DNA of 41,707 nucleotides from Hyphomicrobiales bacterium (GTDB taxonomy: Bacteria; Pseudomonadota; Alphaproteobacteria; Rhizobiales; Rhodomicrobiaceae). Position numbers and translations under genes: made by a program. The DNA is taken from positions 1-41,707 of the forward strand of contig PMBZ01000129.1 of NCBI GenBank assembly GCA_003153975.1, given 5' to 3'. Under the pieces are notes generated by a model, which saw only the letters and a list, made by a program, of their open reading frames with translations, was not told where the DNA came from and ran no database searches. Shown piece after piece: positions 27,029-36,489 of this stretch; the first letter of the stretch is position 1; each line of letters starts with the position of its first letter.

Positions 27029-27117
27029 AAATATGGATTAAAATATCTGACGGGCGGCCTGCAAGGGGCGGCAGCCCGTCAGGGCTGGGCGGTGTTTTGT
27101 CCATCGTCATCTTGATG

Positions 27118-27987
27118 TCATCGCCATCGCAGCACAGCAAGCGTGCTGGCCAAGATGATCAACACTCCCGCACCTGTAACGCCGTCGGGGATCTCGCCGA
27201 AGAATAAGCTGCCAATCAGGCCCGCCCAGATCATCTGCGAATTGTCGACTGGGCCCACCACGCTGGCTTCGCCAATCTGGTAGGCGCGAAAGATGGCGTA
27301 TTGAGCCAAGCTGCCGAGAAGGCCGACTGTAACCAGCTCACTCCATTGCAACGGGTTGGGAGCGTGCCACACCATTGCTGCCGGCCACGCGGTGCCGGCC
27401 ACCGAAGCCAGGGTGAACCAAAACAGCAGCGTTACCGGCTGCTCTGTCTTGGACAGCTTTTTCACCAGCAGCAGGACCACCGCCATCGAGAAGGCTGCGT
27501 AGACTGCCGCCGCCGCACCGTCCGGGGAAATGGCGGTGTTCTGCGCCAGGGCGGCCCCAGGATGCAGCAGCACGATCACTCCGCCAAATCCTGTCAGCGT
27601 TGCCAGGCCCCGCCGCCACCCTATTGTCTCGCCGAGAAACAGGATGGCCAGCACGACGAGGAACAGTGGCCTCGTGAAGCTCAGCGCCGCGGACAAGGCC
27701 AGCGGCAGGGCTGTCATCGAGTAGAAATATGCCATCAGCGACGTTATCCCGATGGCGCAACGCACAAAATAGAGGAACGGCCTGCCGGTGCTCAGGGGGG
27801 CGCGGTTTTTTCCCACTAAGAACGGCAACAGGGCAAGCAGGCCGAACACGCTGCGGAAGAAGGCGATTTGAAATGCGTGAATTCCCGTGCCGCCCAGGTA
27901 TTTGCTGAAACCGCTCATGGCGGCCAACGTGGCGGCAGACAGCAGCAGCCACAGGGCGCCGCGCTGATTCGCGGATAGGCTGTTCAT
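27118..27987 (-). CDS. DMT-family (EamA) transporter
   Basis: ~10 hydrophobic segments; FLYFVRCAIGITSLMAYFYSMTALPLALSAALSFTRPLFLVVLAILFLGE... and GSLAQYAIFRAYQIGEASVVGPVDNSQMIWAGLIGSLFFGEIPD. Start at ATG 27987. Confidence 0.93.
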   Translation of the reverse strand: MNSLSANQRGALWLLLSAATLAAMSGFSKYLGGTGIHAFQIAFFRSVFGLLALLPFLVGKNRAPLSTGRPFLYFVRCAIGITSLMAYFYSMTALPLALSAALSFTRPLFLVVLAILFLGETIGWRRGLATLTGFGGVIVLLHPGAALAQNTAISPDGAAAAVYAAFSMAVVLLLVKKLSKTEQPVTLLFWFTLASVAGTAWPAAMVWHAPNPLQWSELVTVGLLGSLAQYAIFRAYQIGEASVVGPVDNSQMIWAGLIGSLFFGEIPDGVTGAGVLIILASTLAVLRWR

Positions 27988-28956
27988 TTTCAAGGCCCAA
28001 GCTTGAGATGGAGAAAACCCGCCCAGCAACCTCCGGGCGGAACAACAACCGGCCAGTCATGCGCTGCGGGACAGCGGGCAGATTGTATTGTGTGGTCTCG
28101 ATCGGTACCACTCCTGGCGCCTCTGCGCCGTAAGCCAAAGCCGGCCCGAATCCGGGGGCATCGGCGATCACCTCATCAACGCGATCGAAGCCTCCTCCCT
28201 TGGAACATCGCCAAACCAGCGGCGCTTAGTGTCGCTGCCTGAGCCGCCTTCTGTCAAGCCGCCAAAACCGCGCCAAAACAGCGCCGCTTGCATCGCGCAT
28301 AGCAACGGGGCGCGGGCCTGAGCAAACGGATCCAGCGTATCTCATTGAAAAGCCGCCAGAGTCTTGGGCTGCTGCCGGGCACTGCGAAATAGTTGAGAGG
28401 CCGCTTGAGGAGCGTGTTCGGTCAATCTCCGGTTACGGAGCCAATCCATGGACAGCCCTGCCCGCATTGCGCCACGCTTTGGCCTGGGAAAAACAGTCCC
28501 ATGCCAAGTTGAGAATTGCCGATGACGCTCGCCTTGAAGATGTGTTTAAGCTGGTGAAGGTCCAGAATGCGCACTAAAGGTCATGAGATCGTTGTAAGCG
28601 GCCTGCCCGTGGAATTGTGGCTCGTGTATTCCGTTCAGCGCAAATTTGCTGCCATTTCCTGCCACCGCTTCGTCCCACATGCGCCGGATTTGTACTCATA
28701 CGGTCCGTGCGCGCGCGTTTGGCGGCACGGAGGCTTGGCTTGAATGCTGCATCGATGAAGCGGCGACGGAGCGCCGCACCCGCGGTGGTCTGCATGGCCG
28801 CCACGGCGGCACCAAGCGCGCCTGGGCTTGAGCGCGGCGATAAAGCTATCGAAAGCGGCGGCAAGCCGCTTGCGAGTTCTGCCTTGGTCAGGGTGCGTGG
28901 CTTGCACGAGGGGTAGCCGGGCTGACCGCTTAGGCAATGTAAACTTGGGGCGTGGG

Positions 28957-31900
28957 ATGTGGGTTGGTATCGTTTTGGGGATATTGATTGGGGCGGCCTC
29001 CGGTTCGCTTCCGGCCGTGGCGATCATGGCGATCGTTGGCGGCGCGGTTGGCCGGGCGGTGTCTCGGTCGCTCGCAAAGGAAGCTGCCGGCGATAGTGCA
29101 AAGCCAGAGGAATCGAAGCGCGAGCTGGAAGCTTTGAGGGAGCAGGTGCGTCAGGCGAACCGGCGCATCGATCAGCTTGAGATGCGGCTGCATGAGGCGG
29201 GAATTCCCGAGGCTGCCGCCTGGTGGCAAGCAACACCGGAGGCAGTGACGCCGCCACAAGCTGCCGCCCAAGAGCCGCGCGAGGTGCTTCCAGCCGAAGA
29301 TGACGAACTGTCCGGGCATACTCTGGCCACCGCCGGGGAGACAGGTTCCAGTCCGCCTGCCGGAGCCATAGTGCTCGGAGCGACAGGCATCCCGATTGTA
29401 TATTCGGCACCGGAGGAGGTTGCGGCAAGCGGCGAAACCGCCAGCGAGACGGCTTCCGAACCCCCCCCCAGCCAGCAGCCTGCCTGGGACCGCTTCGATG
29501 ATCGAAACGCCGAACCGCCAGCCCCGGCAATACCGGCGTGGCTCTCCGAATTCACCGCCCGCTGGATCACCGGCGGCAATCCGCTCGTCAAGATCGGTGT
29601 GCTGATCCTCTTCCTCGGCCTGGCCTTCCTGCTGCGCTATGTCGCCGAGCACACCACCGTGCGGATCGAATTCCGCTACGCGGGCGTGGCGGCTGCCGGC
29701 ATCGCCTTGCTGCTGGCCGGCTGGCGCTGGCGCCACAGGGAGGACAGCTACGGCCTGACCCTGCAAGGGGCGGGCATCGGCGTCCTTTATCTGACGACGC
29801 TGGCCGGCATGAAATTGCATCCGCTGATCCCTCCGGAGGCCGGTTTTGCGATGCTGACCGGCGTCGCGGTCTTCGCAGCCCTGCTCGCCATCCTGCAAGA
29901 TGCGCTGACGCTGGCACTCGCCGCTTCGCTGGGCGGTTTCGCCGCGCCGGTTCTGGCATCCAGCGGCAGCGAGCACCATCTAGGGTTCTTCGCCTATTTG
30001 ACGGTCCTGAACCTCGGCATCGCGGTTATAGCTTGGTTCAAGGCGTGGCGGCTGCTGAACCTCACCGGCTTCTTCTGTACCGCTTTCCTGGTGGCCTCCT
30101 GGGGAGCGAAATATTATGAGCCGGCGTTGTTCAGCCTCGCCGAGCCCTTCCTGCTTTCGCTGTTTGTGCTCTACGTGCTGATCGCCTTTCTCTTCGCGCG
30201 GCGCACGCTGGCGGATGCACCGGCGGATTCCGGCGCTTCCTTCGAGGAGCACGTCCAGCAGGCGGCACCTCAGGTCAGCTCTGTCGATGCCTCGCTGGTG
30301 TTCGGCGTGCCGATGTCGGTCTTCGGCATGCAGTACCAGATGGTGCGCGGCTTCGAGAATGGCCCGGCTTTCAGCGCACTCGGTTTTGGGCTGGCCTACA
30401 TCTTCCTGGCCTACGTGCTGTTCCGCCGCACCGGCATGCGCTATGCGCTCTTGAGCGAGACAATGATTGCGCTTGCTGTCATTTTCGGCAGCCTGTCCAT
30501 CCCGCTCGGACTGGAAGGCACGTGGACCTCCGCGGGCTGGGCAATCGAAGCGGCGGGCGTGTTTTGGGTCGGGATGCGCCAGCAAAAGGTCCACGCGCGG
30601 CTGTTCGGCCTGCTTTTGCTGATCGGGTCGGCAGTGTTCTTTGTCCGGGAGCTAACCCCGGGCGGCGATGCCACCGTGCTTGGCGGCTCCTGGTTCGGCT
30701 GTCTGATGCTCGCCTTGTCGGCATGGTGGTGTTATCGCCTGCTACGCGGGGCGCCTGCCGGGCACCTGCACGGCTTCGAGCAATATCTGCGCCCCTGGCT
30801 GTTGGCTGCCGGCTGCCTTTTCGCCGCGCTGATGCCGTTCCTGCTGCTTCAGATGAATTGGGCCAGCACGGCGCTGGCCCTCCTCGGCGCACTGGCTGTC
30901 GTTGCGGCCCGGCCTATCGCTGAGCGCCACCTGATCGGCTGGGGATGCGTTTACCAGTTGCTGGCGGGCGGGCTCTATCTGCGCACGTTGCAAAGTGCGG
31001 ATGGCGGGACAGCCCTGGCCAACGGCTGGATGGGCCTCTTCACCGCCGGCCTGATAGGTGTTGCCCTTCTGGTTGCTGCTTGGACGGTGTTGCGCCAGCA
31101 AGACCGGGAGGACGGCGGGGCAAACGCTCTTGGCGGGCTGACCGCCCTGGTTCTGCTGGGCGGCTTGGCATTTATCAACCTGGCGCCGCTTTTCGTCCTT
31201 CCCTGGCGCTTCGGGGCGATGGTCTGGCCCGTGACCGGCGTTGCCACGCTTTGGTGGGCGATCCGCAGCCGGCAAAGGGCGGCGCTTGCCTTTGCGCTCG
31301 GGTTGCAGCTCGTAGCCGGCGCTGTCAGCCTGGGCAGCCACCTGACCTTGCTCGGAGGCATGCGCACTCCGATCGACGCAACGCCCTTTATGCACAGCGG
31401 CTTCTTGAGTCCGCTGCTGATCGGCGTGGCCGCCTTCATTGCCGCCCGGCTGCTGCATCGCCGGGAGGACGAACCGTTGTCCACCGCACTTGGCTGGGGC
31501 GCAATGTCCTGGTCGGCCGTCTGGTGGGCCTTTGCCTGGGAAGCCGAGTTGAACCGGCTACTGCCCCAGGAAGCGCTTGCGCCGTGCCTCATTGGGCTCA
31601 CCGCGACTACCGCCGGATTGTGGGGGATGCTGGCCAGGTTTGGAAACTGGAGGCAAGTGGGGCAGGCAACCATCGCCTATCTGCCGGTGCTGGCGCTGCT
31701 GCTTGCCTACCAGCTAGAGGCGGATGCCTGGCACCCGCTGGAAGGCTGGGGTGCCTTGTTCTGGCCAGCAGCCCTCTTCATGCACGGACTTCTGCTGCGC
31801 GGTCAGAAGAGCTGGCTGCCGGCCGGACTGCAAGGGGCGGTGCACGCCGCCGGCGTCTGGCTGTTCGTCGTGATCGCGGCGCTGGAGTTGCACTGGCAAC

Positions 31901-32649
31901 TGGCGCACATGGGCGGCGCCGATAGCACCTGGGCGATGCTCGGCTGGCTGCTTGCGCCGCTCGCCTACCTGTGGGCCATGAGCAGCGGGACACTGCGCCG
32001 GATTTGGCCGCTTCGCGATTTCCGGGATGCCTATGCGGTGGCCGGAGCCTTGCCGGTGACGGTTTTCCTCCTCGGCTGGACCGGGGCGAGCGCACTTATA
32101 GGCGAAGGCGCGGCGCCCCTGCCCTATATTCCGTTGCTCAACCCGCTGGAAACCGGCCAGATCGCGGTTCTGCTCGGGATTGCGCTCTGGTGGCGTTCGC
32201 TGCACGATCGCCGGGTGTTCCGGGAAAACGGCGCGATCCTGGCTGCCGTTCTGGGGGCTACAGCCCTTATGGCCATCAGCAGCGCGGTGGCGCGTACCTG
32301 TCACCTGTGGGGCGGCGTTCCTTGGGAATTGCCTGCCTTGCAGAACTCGATGCTGGTGCAGACCTCATTGTCCATCGTCTGGGGCACCATCGCCATCGGT
32401 TCGATGCTAACCGGCCATCGCGCCGGCGTGCGCGGGGTCTGGATTGCGGGAGCGGCCCTGATTGCGGCGGTAATAGGCAAGCTGTTCCTTGTCGAACTGG
32501 CGGCGCATGGCAGTGTCGAGCGCATCGTATCCTTTATCGGGGTCGGTTTGCTGTTGCTGCTGGTTGGCTATTTCGCTCCTCTGCCACCCCGGCATGGCGC
32601 GGAAGAGGGCGAAGCGCTGGAACGGCAAACCTCCAGTGAGGCACCATGA
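28957..32649 (+). CDS. DUF2339 domain-containing multi-pass membrane protein
   Basis: MWVGIVLGILIGAASGSLP..., coiled-coil, WITGGNPLVKIGVLILFLGLAFLLRYVAE and many TM helices. Confidence 0.92.
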   Translation: MWVGIVLGILIGAASGSLPAVAIMAIVGGAVGRAVSRSLAKEAAGDSAKPEESKRELEALREQVRQANRRIDQLEMRLHEAGIPEAAAWWQATPEAVTPPQAAAQEPREVLPAEDDELSGHTLATAGETGSSPPAGAIVLGATGIPIVYSAPEEVAASGETASETASEPPPSQQPAWDRFDDRNAEPPAPAIPAWLSEFTARWITGGNPLVKIGVLILFLGLAFLLRYVAEHTTVRIEFRYAGVAAAGIALLLAGWRWRHREDSYGLTLQGAGIGVLYLTTLAGMKLHPLIPPEAGFAMLTGVAVFAALLAILQDALTLALAASLGGFAAPVLASSGSEHHLGFFAYLTVLNLGIAVIAWFKAWRLLNLTGFFCTAFLVASWGAKYYEPALFSLAEPFLLSLFVLYVLIAFLFARRTLADAPADSGASFEEHVQQAAPQVSSVDASLVFGVPMSVFGMQYQMVRGFENGPAFSALGFGLAYIFLAYVLFRRTGMRYALLSETMIALAVIFGSLSIPLGLEGTWTSAGWAIEAAGVFWVGMRQQKVHARLFGLLLLIGSAVFFVRELTPGGDATVLGGSWFGCLMLALSAWWCYRLLRGAPAGHLHGFEQYLRPWLLAAGCLFAALMPFLLLQMNWASTALALLGALAVVAARPIAERHLIGWGCVYQLLAGGLYLRTLQSADGGTALANGWMGLFTAGLIGVALLVAAWTVLRQQDREDGGANALGGLTALVLLGGLAFINLAPLFVLPWRFGAMVWPVTGVATLWWAIRSRQRAALAFALGLQLVAGAVSLGSHLTLLGGMRTPIDATPFMHSGFLSPLLIGVAAFIAARLLHRREDEPLSTALGWGAMSWSAVWWAFAWEAELNRLLPQEALAPCLIGLTATTAGLWGMLARFGNWRQVGQATIAYLPVLALLLAYQLEADAWHPLEGWGALFWPAALFMHGLLLRGQKSWLPAGLQGAVHAAGVWLFVVIAALELHWQLAHMGGADSTWAMLGWLLAPLAYLWAMSSGTLRRIWPLRDFRDAYAVAGALPVTVFLLGWTGASALIGEGAAPLPYIPLLNPLETGQIAVLLGIALWWRSLHDRRVFRENGAILAAVLGATALMAISSAVARTCHLWGGVPWELPALQNSMLVQTSLSIVWGTIAIGSMLTGHRAGVRGVWIAGAALIAAVIGKLFLVELAAHGSVERIVSFIGVGLLLLLVGYFAPLPPRHGAEEGEALERQTSSEAP

Positions 32650-34091
32650 AAACAGCGATTGCTTTGATCCTTTCCGCGTTCGTTGCCACTTCCGCCGCGG
32701 CGCAGACGCCGCCGCGGCCGGAGGACTTTGCCTATCGGGGCGCTATCGAAATCGGCGGCACTGGACCGTTCCATCAGTTGACCCTGCCGCTGGCTGTGTA
32801 TCAGGGTGCGGCCAGCGCGGGCCTTGCCGATTTGCGGGTGTTCAACGGGCAGGGCGAACTGGTGCCATACGCTTTGCTGCTCAATGAAGCGCAAAGCGTC
32901 ACGAACCAGACCGAGAGTGCCGCGCCGTTTTTCCCGCTGCCCGTGCCTGGCAAGGATTCTCAAGGAGCGGGCGGCATATCGGTGACCGTACGCCAGTCCG
33001 CCGATGGGAGCCTTGTTTCCGTCCGGCAGCAGGCGGCGGCCAAGGCGGAGCCGGGCGGCATGGCCGGAGGTGCTGTCATCGACGCCAACGCGCTAAAGGG
33101 CCGCAGCATCCGCTCGCTTCGCCTGGTTACCGGGGCCAGTGCCGTGCCTTTCCATTCCTTCAAGCTTGAAAGCAGCCAGGATCTGCAGCACTGGCAAATG
33201 CTTAAGCACGACGGCCAACTGGTGCATCTGGAACATTCCGGCCATCGTGTCGACAGCGACCGCGTTGAATGGGACAGCGGCGCCAGCCGGTATTTGCGGC
33301 TGCTCTGGGACGATCCCAAGCAGGCGCCTGAAATCAAGTCGGTGTTCCTTGGCACCGTGGAAAGCAGCGTCAATCAGCCGGTTCGCATCTGGTCGGAGGA
33401 GATGGCGCCGCTACCCGCCCAGCCCGGCATATTCGAATACGCATGGGCCGGGCAAATGCCGCTGGAGAAGGTCCGGATCAACCTGCCGCAGATCAATACG
33501 CTGGCCCCTTTGGACATTCAATATCTCCCCCTACAACAGCGCCACGCGCCGCAGCTTGGCTGGCATCGCCGCCGTGAGGAGGCGCGCTGGGTGAACCTGA
33601 CGCAAACAGTGGTCTACCGGCTGCAAGCACCGCAGGGCGAAGTGAAGTCCGCCGATATCGAGTTGTACGGCACGGTGGCAAATCGCTTACGCTTGGTGAC
33701 GAATGCCCGCAGCGGAGGTATGGGCACCACGCCGCCAGCCTTGCAAATCGGTTTCGTACCGCATGTGCTGGTTTTCCTGGCGCGGGGAAATGGCCCCTTC
33801 ACGCTTGCTTGGGGTGCCAGCCGAATCGAACCGGCCAACCTGCCGCTGTCAACCTTGGTGCCTGGCTACGACGCAAAGGCCCCTCTGAACGCAGGTCCAG
33901 CCAGCCTGCCTCCATCCGGTATCGTTCAAGTCAAGCCAACCCCACTGGCTGGCAATGCCGCGCCGGAAACGTCATCCCCGCCCACCAAATGTATTTTGTG
34001 GGCTGTGCTGTTGGGCGGCTTGCTCGTGCTCGCCGGTATGGCGCGGTCGCTGATCCAGCAACTGCGCCAACCCCCGAAAGCGAAGCCCTGA
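32646..34091 (+). CDS. DUF3999 domain-containing protein (signal peptide, C-terminal TM)
   Basis: Signal peptide, then PRPEDFAYRGAIEIGGTGPFHQLTLPLAVYQGAASAGLADLRVFNGQGELVPYAL; 4-nt overlap with the DUF2339 gene; C-terminal TM. Confidence 0.9.
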   Translation: MKTAIALILSAFVATSAAAQTPPRPEDFAYRGAIEIGGTGPFHQLTLPLAVYQGAASAGLADLRVFNGQGELVPYALLLNEAQSVTNQTESAAPFFPLPVPGKDSQGAGGISVTVRQSADGSLVSVRQQAAAKAEPGGMAGGAVIDANALKGRSIRSLRLVTGASAVPFHSFKLESSQDLQHWQMLKHDGQLVHLEHSGHRVDSDRVEWDSGASRYLRLLWDDPKQAPEIKSVFLGTVESSVNQPVRIWSEEMAPLPAQPGIFEYAWAGQMPLEKVRINLPQINTLAPLDIQYLPLQQRHAPQLGWHRRREEARWVNLTQTVVYRLQAPQGEVKSADIELYGTVANRLRLVTNARSGGMGTTPPALQIGFVPHVLVFLARGNGPFTLAWGASRIEPANLPLSTLVPGYDAKAPLNAGPASLPPSGIVQVKPTPLAGNAAPETSSPPTKCILWAVLLGGLLVLAGMARSLIQQLRQPPKAKP

Positions 34092-34261
34092 GTCCAAAGG
34101 CCTGGAGGGGAAGCAGGCCTTTATGCGTCTCCAGAGACTTTCACGTCTTTGGCCGCCATGGGGGGGCCTCCGGCTTTTCGACAGGCAGACGCTCCCGCAA
34201 AGCAGGTTCTATAAGCAAATCTTGAGGGTATCGCTGAAGGCGAGTCCCGGGGAGTATAGTA

Positions 34262-34408
34262 TCAGAAAGTCTTTTTCTTACCGCCCGCATTCGGGGTCGA
34301 GTTTGTCTTTGTCAGATTTGGTGCGAAAGACGCAGCCACCGATTCTTTGGGCTTCACCGCTTTAGGCTTTTTGGCTTCGCGGTTGCTTCGCTTTTGGCCT
34401 TTTGACAT
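34262..34408 (-). CDS. small basic protein (MSKGQKRSNREAKKPK family), hypothetical
   Basis: MSKGQKRSNREAKKPKAVKPKESVAASFAPNLTKTNSTPNAGGKKKTF; resembles short Lys-rich proteins seen in Rhizobiales-type genomes. Confidence 0.7.
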   Translation of the reverse strand: MSKGQKRSNREAKKPKAVKPKESVAASFAPNLTKTNSTPNAGGKKKTF

Positions 34409-34494
34409 GGCGTTTCCTGGTTGGTGAGATTGGTTCGAATTTCGGAGTGCGGGTAACAACGCGCCGGGTCAGTGGCGCCCGCGAAGTCCGCAGT

Positions 34495-34878
34495 CTATTG
34501 CTGGGGCGTCAAATCGCTTTCGGTAACGACACGCTCGTGCCGTTCCTCAGCATTTTTTATGCGGTAACGCGGCTCAACTTGAAAACCGGACGCCGGCATA
34601 AGGTGACGAACCTCGCAATTTCCCGAAATTGCATTTTGTATACTGCTTGGAGCGAAATGGACTATTTGACCGACGGCGAATTTGTGAGACAAATCTGCCT
34701 CCTCCAGGCTGGAGTTAAACGAGATGTTCCGCGATAGAAGCTTTGGTACCGCGAAACCGGCTGATGTCTGTCCGGGACGAAAAACAGGCGGCAATCGTAC
34801 CGCCATCCGCAAACTCCTTTCTTGAGACTGGAATAAATATGTTTCAAGAAATGAATAGTTCTTGCTGGAATTTGACAT
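34495..34878 (-). CDS. small hypothetical protein; C-terminal domain VGQIVHF...YRIKNAEERHERVVTESDL
   Basis: C-terminal ~60 aa matches a recurring small alphaproteobacterial protein pattern (VGQ-V-F----...YRIK-A---HERV--E--L). Start uncertain. Confidence 0.6.
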   Translation of the reverse strand: MSNSSKNYSFLETYLFQSQERSLRMAVRLPPVFRPGQTSAGFAVPKLLSRNISFNSSLEEADLSHKFAVGQIVHFAPSSIQNAISGNCEVRHLMPASGFQVEPRYRIKNAEERHERVVTESDLTPQQ

Positions 34879-35529
34879 ATTTCAATTTGCTCATCGAACG
34901 TATATCGGGAGAGCGTCTCGATAGGGCAAGCGTCGATTAGAAAAATATTTTCAAGCCAATTCAGGTGCTAAAGCACAAAAAAGTACCATCGGGAGCTACC
35001 TAATGCCAAGAGCCGCAGGTGGAACCTGTCCATGGGTGGAAACGCCCGGCAAACCAGATAACCAAGAGAACGCAATATTTTCCGGCGCGCCCGCGCCGTT
35101 TCAACACGCAGGGCCATTATCGCGGGGTGACGGCACCTTCACGATATATTACTGACATTGCGTTTCCATGCAATGAATAAAGTTGCAAATAGTGCTTGTA
35201 TTTTATCGGCGCCGGGCCACATTAACCGAACCACGTATAGAAATAATCGACGATACGCAAACAATATTATCTTTTGCAATCGAGATTGCGCCCTCGCACA
35301 GCTTAGCTGCGCAAGTAAAAACTCGCGCTTGCAGGGATTTTGTACGGCGTGAACAGCTAGCCCGTGTGTCCTACAAATTTGGCGGCTTTTGCCTGGAGCG
35401 GCCTGTGTCACCGGAACGGTGAAATCAGGTTATCTGCCCGGGCGCCTCAGGCCGCAAGCTCGCCCATAACGGCCGGGTCTTCGATCTCAGGCTATTGGGG
35501 AAGGAGCGCTCGCAAACCAGGAGAAAAAC

Positions 35530-36489
35530 GTGACGATCGAACATGCCCGCATGCAGGTCGTACACAAACCCTGGGGAAGCACCGATCTCCAGCCTTGGAG
35601 CGAGCTTGAGGGCGACGGCATCCCGATAGGCGAACTGTGGTTTCAACGTGCCGATCCGGCCGCGCCATCCCCCGCATTGCTGCTCAAGCTGCTGTTCACG
35701 AACGAGACGCTCTCCATCCAGGTTCACCCGGACGACGCTTTCGCGCAGTCAATCGGCATGGCGCACGGCAAGACCGAGGCTTGGTATATTCTTTCCGCGA
35801 CGCCCGGCGCCGAAGTTGCCGTCGGACTGAAGGGGCAGCTTAGCGCCGCGCAATTGCGAGCGTCCATCGAGGACGGGTCGATTGCAGATCTGGTTCAATG
35901 GCACTTGGTCCAGCAGGACGATGCCGTTTTTGTCCCCGCCGGCACAATTCACGCCATCGGCCCCGGACTGGTGATTGCCGAGATCCAGCAGCGAAGCGAC
36001 GCTACCTTCCGTCTTTTCGATTATGGCCGCCAGCGCGAGGTTCACGCCGGTAACGCTGTGGCGGCCGCACATGCAGGGCCGGCAGAATGCCAATCCATTC
36101 AAAGACGCCTCACCGATGCCAGAACCCTGCTGGTCGCCAGCCCGCATTTCGTACTTGAGCGGATCGACCTCTTATCGAAATCGAACTGGGAGCTTCACGC
36201 CCGGCACGAGACGTGGCTCCTTGTCCTTGAAGGCCACGCCAGGATCGGGCTGATGAATACATTCGCCGGCGAAGCGATGTTCCTGGAAGCGGAGGACACC
36301 AGCATCGAGGTTGGTGCCGAAGGCCTGAAGGGACTGTTGGCCTATTTGGCCACCGAGCCCAGTACCAGCCTTTTGCAAGGCTGGGAAAGACATCAAGGGA
36401 GTTCTCCGGCACACCGTTTTTCGCAGCCTCCCCTTCTTCACCGGACAATAGCGGCTCCGCCGGTCCGCTCAACGGAGGCCCGGCCATGA
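35530..36489 (+). CDS. manA: class I mannose-6-phosphate isomerase
   Basis: KPWGSTDL, LLLKLLFTNETLSIQVHPDD, GKTEAWYIL and VFVPAGTIHAIGPGLVIAEIQQRSDATFRLFDYGR. Confidence 0.9.
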   Translation: MTIEHARMQVVHKPWGSTDLQPWSELEGDGIPIGELWFQRADPAAPSPALLLKLLFTNETLSIQVHPDDAFAQSIGMAHGKTEAWYILSATPGAEVAVGLKGQLSAAQLRASIEDGSIADLVQWHLVQQDDAVFVPAGTIHAIGPGLVIAEIQQRSDATFRLFDYGRQREVHAGNAVAAAHAGPAECQSIQRRLTDARTLLVASPHFVLERIDLLSKSNWELHARHETWLLVLEGHARIGLMNTFAGEAMFLEAEDTSIEVGAEGLKGLLAYLATEPSTSLLQGWERHQGSSPAHRFSQPPLLHRTIAAPPVRSTEARP

